A stretch of DNA of 64,000 nt from G963662675 sp963676845 (GTDB taxonomy: Bacteria > Bacteroidota > Bacteroidia > Bacteroidales > Prolixibacteraceae). The stretch spans positions 1 to 64,000 of the forward strand of contig CAXXKK010000032.1 of the NCBI GenBank assembly GCA_963676845.2, written 5' to 3'. The position numbers were made by a program, and so were the translations under genes. Positions within the stretch are counted from its first letter, which is position 1, and each line of letters starts with the position of its first letter. Below the pieces are notes generated by a model, which did not search any database, had not been told where the DNA came from, and was given only the letters and a program-made list of their open reading frames with translations. Shown piece by piece: positions 54,569 to 62,482 of the stretch.

Positions 54569-54601
54569 AGACCTTCAAGGTTTTTAAAATCTGGGAGGTC
54601 T
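54569..54601. repeat. REP-like remnant upstream of tracrRNA terminator
   Basis: AGACCT and AGGTCT bracket ACCTTCAAGGTTTTTAAAAT, which closely matches the copy between cas1 and cas2 (ACCTTCATGAGTTTTTAAAA). It marks the 5' edge of the repeat-bearing region. Confidence 0.45.
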
Positions 54602-54610
54602 GAAAAATGA

Positions 54611-54708
54611 AAAATAAAAACTCCCACCGAAGCGGGAGTATAGGAATTTTTTCCTTCGGCATAAAGCCTTATTGTGATAAGATGTAAAATTGATTTCTTT
54701 CTTCTTGT
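54611..54708 (-). ncRNA. tracrRNA of the type II-C system
   Basis: Transcribed away from cas9. The anti-repeat TCAATTTTACATC (minus strand of 54681-54693) is a perfect complement of repeat bases 10-22 (GATGTAAAATTGA). After a 4-base internal loop, CACAAT (54671-54676) pairs with the repeat start GTTGTG, with one wobble. Next comes ACAATAAGGCTTTATGCCG, the nexus hairpin seen in II-C tracrRNAs such as Neisseria's ACAATAAGGC. A GGAA-AAAA-TTCC hairpin follows, and finally ACTCCCGC-TTCG-GTGGGAGT with a T tract as terminator (54611-54639). A -7 promoter element lies at 54715-54722, giving about 98 nt. The 5' end is approximate. Confidence 0.88.
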
Positions 54709-54714
54709 TCTTTA

Positions 54715-54722
54715 CAAATGTA
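54715..54722 (-). promoter_or_regulatory. Predicted tracrRNA promoter, -7 element
   Basis: TACATTTG on the minus strand matches TAnnTTTG and would start RNA about 7 bases downstream, just before the anti-repeat. No -33 element is clear. Confidence 0.6.
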
Positions 54723-54792
54723 TTAAATTTCTTGTAAAATATACGTAAGTTTAAGAGAGCATAAGTTCAAATAATATTAAACTAAAAACAGA

Positions 54793-57700
54793 ATGGCTAA
54801 AATATTAGGTCTCGATTTAGGAACAAATAGTATTGGGTGGGCAGTGGTCGAGAAAGAAGATAGAAAGTTTTCATTAGTTGATAAAGGTGTACGCATTTTT
54901 CAGGAAGGGGTAAAAATTGAAAAAGGAATAGAAAGTTCAAAAGCTGCAGAACGAACTGAACATCGCAGTGCAAGACGCATAAAATATCGTAGGAAATTAC
55001 GAAAGATAGAGACACTAAAAGTGCTGTCGGAATACGGTTACTGCCCACGACTTACAAAAGAAGAGTTGAACTTATGGAGGTATAAAAAGGTGTATCCTGA
55101 AAATATTAGTTTTCGCAATTGGTGGCTTACCGATGAAGATTCAGAAAAACACCCTTATTTTTTCAGGAACCTTGCCATAACACAGAAACTGGATTTAAAA
55201 AAGGAAGCTGACAGGCACAAAATCGGACGTGTATTTTACCACATGGCACAGCGTCGGGGATTTCTAAGTAACCGTTTGGATTCCACACCTGAGAATGAAA
55301 CCGGAAAAGTAAAAAGTAGCATACAGGAATTACAGGAAAAGAAAGGTGACAGGACTTTAGGTCAGTATTTTTATGAAGATTGCTATCTGAAAGGGGAAAA
55401 AATCAGGGATCAGTATACCCATCGAGAGGAAGATTATCTGGATGAATTTAACCGTATATGTGCATTTCAGAATATTCCGGAAGAGGTACGAACAAAATTA
55501 AACAAAGCTATTTTTTACCAGCGTCCCTTAAAATCTCAAAAAGGATTGATTGGCAAATGTGTTTTTGAAACCAATAAACCCCGATGTGCTGTTTCCCGAC
55601 CGGAATTTGAAGAGTACCGGATGCTCTGTTTTATCAACAATATCAAAATAAAAACACCCGACGATGAGAAGTTGAGGCTGCTTAATGAAGAAGAACGGAA
55701 AAAGATAATCCCCCGTTTTTTCTTGCAACGAGACCATTTCGATTTTGAGGATTTAGCGAAGCAAATTGCCCCTAAAAAACAATACAAGTATTATCGGGAT
55801 CGGAATAAGAACCCGGAGGATTATTGGCTGAACTATTCCATGAAAACTACGGTAAGTGTTTGTCCGGTTTCTGCTCGTTTTAAGGAATTGTTCGGTGCTG
55901 CTTTTATGGATGATGAATATAACTACATAAAAGATGCTAATGGCAAAACCCCCAAGCTGATTTCTGATGCCTGGCATGTACTTTATACTTTTGATTCGGA
56001 TAAAAAATTGAAGGAATATGCACAGAAACATTTTAATTTCAGTGAGGATAAAACAGTTTTATTTTCGGAGAAAATACGATTAAAGCAAGATTTTGCATCG
56101 TTAAGCCTGAAGGCGATAAATAAAATTTTGCCGTATTTGCGGGAAGGTTTAATATACTCGCATGCTGTCTTTTTAGCCAATATGGAAGAGACTGTGCCTG
56201 CTCATATTTGGGAAAACGATGAAAACAAGAAAATTATCCGAAACGCCATTAAAGAGCTAATTAAAAATCATACCGATAATACGAAAATTATAAATATTGT
56301 AAATGGGTTGATTACCAATGTTCAACGAAGTGAAGCAGATGCGTGGAGCGAAGAAGCAAAATCGTATTACTTCAACGATCTGGATAATAAAATAAAAGCC
56401 GTTTTTGGGGCAAAGAAATTTGAAAGTTTCCCCATTGAAAAGAAAAACGCTCTTACCCAAAAGGGGCAACAGCTAATTCTTGAGTATATGCCCAGAAACC
56501 TTGGCAGAGGCGAGCATATAAAAGCAGAGAGACTAGATGAGGCAGTCATATCTTTTTTAGAAGATAATTTCGGAGAAGAAAATATTAATAGTAAGAAGCT
56601 TTATCATCCTTCAGCAATAGAGACTTATAAGCCTGCAAAAAGGGGAGAAGAAGGCAAACTCTATCTGGGTAGCCCAATGACTTCTTCTGTACGTAATCCG
56701 ATGGCAATGCGTGCTCTGCATCAACTTCGTTTAGTAACAAATGAATTGATCAAGGCGGGTAAGGTTGATGCTAATACTAAAGTAAATATTGAAATGTCGC
56801 GTGGTTTGTTAAATGCTAATGAGAGGGCTGGATTAACACGCTGGCAAAACAATAGGGAGAAAAAACGTAAAGAATATGTAGATAAAATTAAGGAACATTT
56901 TGCAGATGATTACGAGCCCTCAGAAGATGAGATTTTAAAATATCAGTTGTGGGAGGATGAACAGAACCATATTTGCTTATATACAGGCAACACCATTGGT
57001 CTGGATGATTTCCTCGGAGCAAATCCCCAATATGATATTGAGCACACCATCCCTCGTAGTCAATCGTATGATAATTCACAGGAAAACAAAACGCTTTGTG
57101 AGAGCAAGTTTAACCGAAGTGAAAAGAAGAATAAAATTCCTTTTGAGTTGTCAAATCATGCAGAAATAATTACTCGGATAGAGCATTGGCGAGAGAAGAT
57201 AGAGGCGTTGAATGGGGAGATTGAAAAAGCTGTTCGTCAATCGAAAAAAGCAGGTGATAAAGCTCAAAAAGACCGTTATATTCAAAAACGTCACCAGCTA
57301 ACTTATGAGCGAAATTATTGGCAAAATAAATACAACCGCTTTACCATGAAAGAAGTGCCGGAAGGTTTTAAGAACAGCCAGATGGTTGATATTGGTATTA
57401 TTACAAAATATTCACGGCTTTATCTAAAAACCGTTTTCCCTAAAGTATATACCGTAAAAGGAAATACCGTTGCCGATTTTCGTAAAATGTGGGGTTTGCA
57501 GGAGATTTACACTAAAAAGGCTCGTGTGAACCATGTCCATCATTGTATTGATGCCATTACAATTGCCTGCATGGATAAAAGCAACTACGAGACATTGGCG
57601 AAATTTTATCATGATTGGGAAGAATTACATCACGCTGGAGTTGATCAGCTTCCTCCTGTTGATAAACCCTGGTCAACATTCACGGAGGAGGTCAAAGAAA

Positions 57701-58809
57701 TTGAGAAAAAAATATTGATTTCTCATCATACCCCCGATAATTTGCCTAAGCAAAGCAAAAAGAAACTTCGCAAGCGGGGTAAAATTCAATACAATAAAAA
57801 AGGAGAACCAATTTATCTGAAGGGGGATAGTGTTAGGGGAAGTCTTCACAAGGATACTTTTTATGGTGCGATTGAACGGGAAGCCTTTAATAAAAAAGGT
57901 GAAATTGAGAAGCAAATTAAATATGTAGTACGGAAATCTCTTAATGGTTTGGAGGATTCTGCCATTAAAAATATTGTAGACGACCGTGTACGTGAAATTG
58001 TAAGCAATGCTCGAAAACAAGAGAAAGTATTACAAAAACAGATTGATGCCCTTATAAAACAACGGAAAAAAGCTGAAGAAAATGAAGAGGCTGAGATTGA
58101 TAAGGAAATTGCTAAGCTAAAGCAGCAAATTGCAGAACAGTATTGTTTGCCAAATAAAAATGGGGCTCCTGTTCCTATTAAAAAAGTAAGGTTATATCAA
58201 CCAATGGTAACCAATCCATTGCCTGACTTTAAGAAGCACCGAGATTTGTCCGATAAGGAGTACAAACAACAATACAATGTTGCCAATGATGGTAATTATG
58301 TAATGGCTGTTTATGAAGGGATAGACCGGGATGACAAAATCAGGAGAGCCATAATAATGGTCAATAACTTTGATGCAGGTAAATTTTTTAATGGAAAACT
58401 TGGAGAATCACCTTTCCCTGATAAACATCCAAAAAATGGGTTGTACCTGAAATACTTATTAAAAACAGGGACAATTGTAATGTTCTGGAAAAAATCTCCC
58501 GAAGAATTAAATAGCCAGAACGTTGATAAAGTTCAACGGCTTTATAAAATCACGAAGATGAGTAAAAATGGTCAGGTTACCTTTAAATATCATCAGGAAG
58601 CCAGAAATGATGAAAATTTGCGGCTTGACTATGAGAAGGAACATGGGGTAAAGGCTCCAAAATCCTTAACAAATGGAGAATCATTTGTTGATTTTAAGAA
58701 TCCGTTTTCCAAACTTTTGTTGAGTCCTTCAAAGTTTGATTTTATAGTTGAAAACTATGATTTTAAAATCAGCTCAACCGGAGAAATAAGATGGATAAAT
58801 GAAGATTAG
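54793..58809 (+). CDS. cas9: CRISPR-associated endonuclease Cas9, type II-C
   Basis: 1,338 aa, at the large end for II-C but normal for Bacteroidota. RuvC-I is AKILGLDLGTNSIGWAVVEK with catalytic D8. The Arg-rich bridge helix follows (RTEHRSARRIKYRRKLRKIE). RuvC-II is KVNIEMSRGLLNANE with E667. HNH is YDIEHTIPRSQSYDNSQENK with H751 and the Asn in CESKFNRSEKKNK. RuvC-III is VNHVHHCIDAITIACMD with H917 and D920. All nuclease residues are present, so it should cut both strands. It uses the divergent tracrRNA and crRNAs from the array downstream. Absence of csn2 and cas4 supports II-C. Confidence 0.97.
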   Translation: MAKILGLDLGTNSIGWAVVEKEDRKFSLVDKGVRIFQEGVKIEKGIESSKAAERTEHRSARRIKYRRKLRKIETLKVLSEYGYCPRLTKEELNLWRYKKVYPENISFRNWWLTDEDSEKHPYFFRNLAITQKLDLKKEADRHKIGRVFYHMAQRRGFLSNRLDSTPENETGKVKSSIQELQEKKGDRTLGQYFYEDCYLKGEKIRDQYTHREEDYLDEFNRICAFQNIPEEVRTKLNKAIFYQRPLKSQKGLIGKCVFETNKPRCAVSRPEFEEYRMLCFINNIKIKTPDDEKLRLLNEEERKKIIPRFFLQRDHFDFEDLAKQIAPKKQYKYYRDRNKNPEDYWLNYSMKTTVSVCPVSARFKELFGAAFMDDEYNYIKDANGKTPKLISDAWHVLYTFDSDKKLKEYAQKHFNFSEDKTVLFSEKIRLKQDFASLSLKAINKILPYLREGLIYSHAVFLANMEETVPAHIWENDENKKIIRNAIKELIKNHTDNTKIINIVNGLITNVQRSEADAWSEEAKSYYFNDLDNKIKAVFGAKKFESFPIEKKNALTQKGQQLILEYMPRNLGRGEHIKAERLDEAVISFLEDNFGEENINSKKLYHPSAIETYKPAKRGEEGKLYLGSPMTSSVRNPMAMRALHQLRLVTNELIKAGKVDANTKVNIEMSRGLLNANERAGLTRWQNNREKKRKEYVDKIKEHFADDYEPSEDEILKYQLWEDEQNHICLYTGNTIGLDDFLGANPQYDIEHTIPRSQSYDNSQENKTLCESKFNRSEKKNKIPFELSNHAEIITRIEHWREKIEALNGEIEKAVRQSKKAGDKAQKDRYIQKRHQLTYERNYWQNKYNRFTMKEVPEGFKNSQMVDIGIITKYSRLYLKTVFPKVYTVKGNTVADFRKMWGLQEIYTKKARVNHVHHCIDAITIACMDKSNYETLAKFYHDWEELHHAGVDQLPPVDKPWSTFTEEVKEIEKKILISHHTPDNLPKQSKKKLRKRGKIQYNKKGEPIYLKGDSVRGSLHKDTFYGAIEREAFNKKGEIEKQIKYVVRKSLNGLEDSAIKNIVDDRVREIVSNARKQEKVLQKQIDALIKQRKKAEENEEAEIDKEIAKLKQQIAEQYCLPNKNGAPVPIKKVRLYQPMVTNPLPDFKKHRDLSDKEYKQQYNVANDGNYVMAVYEGIDRDDKIRRAIIMVNNFDAGKFFNGKLGESPFPDKHPKNGLYLKYLLKTGTIVMFWKKSPEELNSQNVDKVQRLYKITKMSKNGQVTFKYHQEARNDENLRLDYEKEHGVKAPKSLTNGESFVDFKNPFSKLLLSPSKFDFIVENYDFKISSTGEIRWINED

Positions 58810-58825
58810 GAATTTATAAAGAATA

Positions 58826-58900
58826 GACTCCCAAAGGTCTGAAAGACACTTTGGGGTTATGGAGAAAATCTTTTGGGGTCTTATAGACCCAAAAGCGTTT
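58826..58900. repeat. REP-like double hairpin A (cas9-RAYT gap)
   Basis: Starts GACTCCCAAAGGTCTGAAAG. Hairpin 1 pairs CCCAAAG/CTTTGGG with an inner GTCT/AGAC; hairpin 2 (58870-58895) pairs CTTTTGGG...CCAAAAG with GTCT/AGAC. It lies 17 bases after the cas9 stop. Confidence 0.8.
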
Positions 58901-58937
58901 AAAAATCAAAAAGGAATGCAGAATAAAATCTATCAAA

Positions 58938-58970
58938 ACCTTTCAGTGTCTGGAAGACCTGAAAGAGTTT
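58938..58970. repeat. REP-like single hairpin A'
   Basis: ACCTTTCAGTGTCT then AGACCTGAAAGAGTTT form CTTTCAG-GTCT/AGAC-CTGAAAG. This is the second-hairpin half of the family, 24 bases before the RAYT start. Confidence 0.7.
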
Positions 58971-58993
58971 AAGAATATAAAAAATCAGAACCG

Positions 58994-59674
58994 ATGAAAC
59001 CCATTCCGCTTGAATATGGTAAATTTTATCACATTTATAACCGGGGAATAAACGGTTGTAACCTGTTCCGGGAGAATGAGAATTATGAATATTTTCTTGG
59101 ATTATACGACAAATATATTTCCCCTATTGCCGACACGTATGCCTGGGTGTTAATGCGGAATCATTTTCATGTTTTGGTACGGATTAAGTCGGTAGATGAG
59201 ATACCTTTTATGGGTAAGACTCCCGAAGGTCTAAAAGACACTTCGGGGTCAGGTAAAAACCTTTCGGGGTCTATAAGACCCGAAAGTGTTTATAGTACAC
59301 CTAAGAAATATACCCCATCCAATCAGTTTAGCCATTTGTTTAACGCCTATACAAAATCCATTAATAAACGATTCCATAGAACGGGTAGTCTGTTCGAACA
59401 TCCATTTAGACGGAAAAAGATTGAACATCAAAATCATTTAAGATATCTGGTCTATTACATACATCATAATCCAATCCATCATGGGTTTTGCTATCATTTT
59501 CTGGATTATCCGTGGAGTTCATACTTAACGGTATTATCGCCTAAAACAACCAGGCTAAAAAGGGATGAAGTGTTGAAGTGGTACAACGAAAAAACAAATT
59601 TTGAAAAGTTTCACTCCAGCGATCAAATACAAAGATTTGAAGAACTGGAATTCAATTTTATACTGGATAAATAG
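58994..59674 (+). CDS. REP-associated tyrosine transposase (RAYT, Y1_Tnp family)
   Basis: 226 aa between cas9 and cas1, on the same strand. The HUH motif is MRNHFHVLVRIK near residue 56, and the C-terminal RAYT block LRYLVYYIHHNPIHHGFCYH with DYPWSSYLTVL is typical, as is KRFHRTGSLFEHPFRRKKIE. The catalytic Tyr is probably in LVYYIHHNP. RAYTs are single-domain IS200-like nucleases linked to REP palindromes. Residues about 75-100 (TPEGLKDTSGSGKNLSGSIR and on) are encoded by a REP-like repeat inserted in frame in the variable loop. There are no IS ends of its own apart from the surrounding repeats. Confidence 0.9.
   Translation: MKPIPLEYGKFYHIYNRGINGCNLFRENENYEYFLGLYDKYISPIADTYAWVLMRNHFHVLVRIKSVDEIPFMGKTPEGLKDTSGSGKNLSGSIRPESVYSTPKKYTPSNQFSHLFNAYTKSINKRFHRTGSLFEHPFRRKKIEHQNHLRYLVYYIHHNPIHHGFCYHFLDYPWSSYLTVLSPKTTRLKRDEVLKWYNEKTNFEKFHSSDQIQRFEELEFNFILDK
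59218..59293. repeat. REP-like double hairpin B, inside the RAYT gene
   Basis: Starts GACTCCCGAAGGTCTAAAAG. Hairpins CCCGAAG-GTCT/AGAC-CTTCGGG and CTTTCGGG-GTCT/AGAC-CCGAAAG are both intact. It keeps the RAYT frame open and encodes the Gly/Ser-rich loop of the protein. Confidence 0.85.
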
Positions 59675-59695
59675 AGCGGATTTAAGTAAAGTAAA

Positions 59696-59772
59696 GACTC
59701 CCGAAGGTCTGAAAGACACTTCTGGGTCGTGGAGAATACCTTTCGGAGCCTTTTAGACCCGAAAGTATTTTA
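59696..59772. repeat. REP-like double hairpin C (RAYT-cas1 gap)
   Basis: Starts GACTCCCGAAGGTCTGAAAG and ends GACCCGAAAGTATTT. Both hairpins are recognisable with one or two mismatches. It ends 25 bases before the cas1 ATG. Confidence 0.8.
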
Positions 59773-59797
59773 GATACGAATCTAAATCAACAAAACG

Positions 59798-60688
59798 ATG
59801 ATAAAACGAACATTGTTTATTTCAAACCCTTATTACCTTTCATTAAAGGATAGGCAGTTGCAGGTCTCCGAAAGAGGAGGAATGGTTTTAAAGTCTGCAC
59901 CGATAGAGGATATTGGTTTTTTGGTGCTTGATCATCCGCAAATTTCATTTACCATGAAATTGGTGGAAGAGTTGAACGAAAATAATGTGGCAACTGTTTT
60001 TTGTGATAGTAAGCACATGCCATCGTCCATGTTGCTCCCTTTGGATGCACATCATATTCAGAGTGAACTTTTTCGGGAACAGATAAATGCTTCAGAACCT
60101 TTAAAAAAGAACTTATGGAAACAGACCATTGAGGCAAAAATCAGGAATCAGTCATTGTTGCTTGATAAACTGGGGAAAAGCAGTTCGCAGTTGAAAACGA
60201 TTGGCCGATCAGTAAAAAGTGGTGATAGTGACAACCGGGAGGGCTTTGCTGCCCGTGTTTACTGGAATGCCTTGTTGGGGAAGGAGTTTATTCGTGACCG
60301 ATATGGTTTGCCCCCTAATTTATTTTTGAATTACGGGTATATTATATTGCGATCAGCAGTTGCACGATCACTGGCCGGATCCGGCTTGTTGGCAACTCTG
60401 GGCATTCACCACCGGAACCGTTACAATGCTTTTTGTCTGGCCGATGACATTATGGAACCCTATCGACCTTATGTAGATGAAATAGCCTATGATCTGGATG
60501 AGAAATATCCATTCACAACAAGTTTAGCAAAAGAGCATAAAGCTGAACTGTTGCAGTTAATGACTGTAGATGTGAAGATTGGAGAAAATAAACGCCCCTT
60601 GATGATTGCTCTTTCACATACAACTGCCTCTCTGGCTCGTTGTTTTACAGGAGAAACTAGGAAAGTGGTTTATCCTGTTTTTGAATAG
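59798..60688 (+). CDS. cas1: CRISPR-associated integrase Cas1
   Basis: 296 aa, type II Cas1. N-terminal beta domain MIKRTLFISNPYYLSLKDRQ with PIEDIGFLVLDHPQISFTMK. The catalytic helical domain has Glu/Asn in ARVYWNALLGKEFIRDRYGL near residue 150. The metal-site His is in ATLGIHHRNRYNAFCLADDI near 208, and the Asp is in LADDIMEPYRPYVDEIAYDL near 220. With Cas2 it inserts new spacers at the leader end. It is preceded by REP-like repeat C and followed after 54 bases by cas2. Confidence 0.96.
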   Translation: MIKRTLFISNPYYLSLKDRQLQVSERGGMVLKSAPIEDIGFLVLDHPQISFTMKLVEELNENNVATVFCDSKHMPSSMLLPLDAHHIQSELFREQINASEPLKKNLWKQTIEAKIRNQSLLLDKLGKSSSQLKTIGRSVKSGDSDNREGFAARVYWNALLGKEFIRDRYGLPPNLFLNYGYIILRSAVARSLAGSGLLATLGIHHRNRYNAFCLADDIMEPYRPYVDEIAYDLDEKYPFTTSLAKEHKAELLQLMTVDVKIGENKRPLMIALSHTTASLARCFTGETRKVVYPVFE

Positions 60689-60696
60689 GTACTAGA

Positions 60697-60732
60697 ACCT
60701 TCATGAGTTTTTAAAATCCTGAAGTGTTTAAA
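60697..60732. repeat. REP-like remnant D (cas1-cas2 gap)
   Basis: ACCTTCATGAGTTTTTAAAA followed by TCCTGAAGTGTTTAAAT; CTTCA and TGAAG pair around an AT loop. It is a diverged copy resembling the one at 54569. Confidence 0.55.
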
Positions 60733-60742
60733 TCGATAAGAA

Positions 60743-61081
60743 ATGGAACAAACCCGGCTAAATGCCTATCATATTATGTGGCTATTTGTATTTTTCGACC
60801 TTCCGGTATCGACCAAAAAGGAGCGCCGGCTGGCAACACGTTTTCGTAAGGAATTGCTGAAAGATGGATTTTCCATGATGCAGTTTTCGGTTTATAACAG
60901 ACATTGTGCCAGCAAGGAAAGCGCAGAGGTACATATTAAACGGGTGAAAAGCTTTGTTCCCGAGAAAGGGCAGGTTAGTGTACTAACCGTTACAGACAAG
61001 CAATACGGGAACATTGTGAATATCTGGGGAAATAAATCAAGCCCTTTGCCCGAAGGCCCCAAACAGTTGGAAATGTTCTAA
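60743..61081 (+). CDS. cas2: CRISPR-associated protein Cas2
   Basis: 112 aa. The ferredoxin-like fold starts IMWLFVFFDLPVSTKKERRL with the conserved Asp in FFDLP, and continues FSMMQFSVYNRHCASKESAE and QVSVLTVTDKQYGNIVNIWG. It is a structural partner of Cas1 in spacer integration. The C-terminal tail KQLEMF is typical of the type II form. Length is normal. Confidence 0.95.
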   Translation: MEQTRLNAYHIMWLFVFFDLPVSTKKERRLATRFRKELLKDGFSMMQFSVYNRHCASKESAEVHIKRVKSFVPEKGQVSVLTVTDKQYGNIVNIWGNKSSPLPEGPKQLEMF

Positions 61082-61092
61082 TACCTTCTTAA

Positions 61093-61127
61093 ACCTTTCG
61101 GTGTCTTTAAGACCCGAAAGTGTTTTA
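61093..61127. repeat. REP-like single hairpin E (after cas2)
   Basis: ACCTTTCGGTGTCTTTAAGA then CCCGAAAGTGTTTT form CTTTCGG-GTCT/AGAC-CCGAAAG. It lies just past the cas2 stop and may end the cas transcript. Confidence 0.75.
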
Positions 61128-61328
61128 ATGAACAAATATTAGTAGGTCTTAATGGTAAATAGTAAATTCGTAACCACCGTTCATTGAAATTCAGATAAGA
61201 GTATAAAAATAACCGCATAGGATTAAAAAAATCATGCATCATTCCGCTTCCATGACAGGAACAGGGCATTATTCCAATTGTATTTTTAGCTGAAATGCCA
61301 ATAAATACAACGGATAACGACCGCTTGG
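61128..61328 (+). promoter_or_regulatory. CRISPR leader
   Basis: AT-rich, gene-free 201 bases between cas2 and the first repeat, on the side opposite the degenerate repeat. This is the expected position for the array promoter and spacer-acquisition signals. ATACAAC at 61305-61311 equals the last 7 bases of the repeat, a possible trace of an older repeat. No perfect TAnnTTTG element was found. Confidence 0.6.
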
Positions 61329-62284
61329 GTTGTGGTTTGATGTAAAATTGAAAAGAGATACAACGTCAAGCTGGATTGGTTGAATTGAATCCTAGTTGTG
61401 GTTTGATGTAAAATTGAAAAGAGATACAACATGCAACAAATGTTCACGTCCATGACAACGTTGTGGTTTGATGTAAAATTGAAAAGAGATACAACAAGCC
61501 CATGATTTCCTTTAAGATTCTCAAGGTTGTGGTTTGATGTAAAATTGAAAAGAGATACAACGGATGAAGATTTGGCGGAGGCTGTTACAAAGTTGTGGTT
61601 TGATGTAAAATTGAAAAGAGATACAACATGCAACAAATGTTCACGTCCATGACAACGTTGTGGTTTGATGTAAAATTGAAAAGAGATACAACAAGCCCAT
61701 GATTTCCTTTAAGATTCTCAAGGTTGTGGTTTGATGTAAAATTGAAAAGAGATACAACGGATGAAGATTTGGCGGAGGCTGTTACAAAGTTGTGGTTTGA
61801 TGTAAAATTGAAAAGAGATACAACAGAATTAGCAAAACAAACGCTGGACATCAGGTTGTGGTTTGATGTAAAATTGAAAAGAGATACAACAGCTTGATGA
61901 AATCGGGGCAACCAGTTTGGGTTGTGGTTTGATGTAAAATTGAAAAGAGATACAACAACGTCACGTTTTCCATCTACAAACTCGGGTTGTGGTTTGATGT
62001 AAAATTGAAAAGAGATACAACTTTGAGTCCATGTATTACCATAGTCAGAGGGTTGTGGTTTGATGTAAAATTGAAAAGAGATACAACCTCAGACCCTGAA
62101 CTCAGTTACTGAACCTGGTTGTGGTTTGATGTAAAATTGAAAAGAGATACAACCCACACCATACAAACTACACGCATACACTAGTTGTGGTTTGATGTAA
62201 AATTGAAAAGAGATACAACGAAGTTCAGAAATGGGGCAATTCGGATTCGTTGTGGTTTGATGTAAAATTGAAAAGAGATATTGT
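61329..62284 (+). CRISPR. Type II-C CRISPR array, 15 repeats, 14 spacers
   Basis: 36-nt repeat beginning GTTGTGGTTTGATG and ending GAGATACAAC. Repeats start at 61329, 61395, 61460, 61526, 61592, 61657, 61723, 61789, 61855, 61921, 61986, 62052, 62118, 62184 and 62249. Spacers are 29-30 nt. The last repeat matches for 32 bases and then reads TTGT instead of CAAC, marking the trailer end. The tracrRNA anti-repeat pairs with the plus-strand repeat, so crRNAs are read on the plus strand. Spacers 5-7 are copies of spacers 2-4, leaving 11 different spacers. Confidence 0.98.
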
Positions 62285-62340
62285 TTGAATTTTGAATGAA
62301 TAAAAAAAGGAAAGACTCGTTTAGAATCTTCCCTTTTACG

Positions 62341-62361
62341 TGGGCCCAGCTGGGCTTGAAC
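62341..62361 (-). other. tRNA 3'-end-like fragment
   Basis: The minus strand reads GTTCAAGCCCAGCTGGGCCC then A, which fits a T-loop (TTCAAGC), T-stem 3' half, acceptor 3' half and discriminator. The 5' part of a T-stem and the rest of a tRNA are absent. It may be an attachment-site remnant of an integrated element. Confidence 0.35.
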
Positions 62362-62482
62362 CTATTTTGTAACATGCTTAAAATCTGTAATTTAAAATCA
62401 TTGCAATCAAGGTGGTCTCGAATTTGACACCTTCTAACAACAACATACTCAATGAACTACAATAACAAAATTACCAATTATT

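Noticed and set aside
54741..54755. TAAGTTTA as a cas9 -7 promoter element
   Set aside because: It lacks the final G of TAnnTTTG and no -33 element lies at the usual distance; cas9 promoter left unassigned.
61305..61328. ATACAAC plus 17 bases as an extra, leader-proximal repeat-spacer unit
   Set aside because: Only the last 7 bases of the repeat match and the following segment is too short for a spacer; chance is likely.
61286..62375. Minus-strand frames of 64-116 aa with repeated SLFNFTSNHN
   Set aside because: These are the CRISPR repeats read in reverse; the periodicity is the 36-nt repeat plus spacer.
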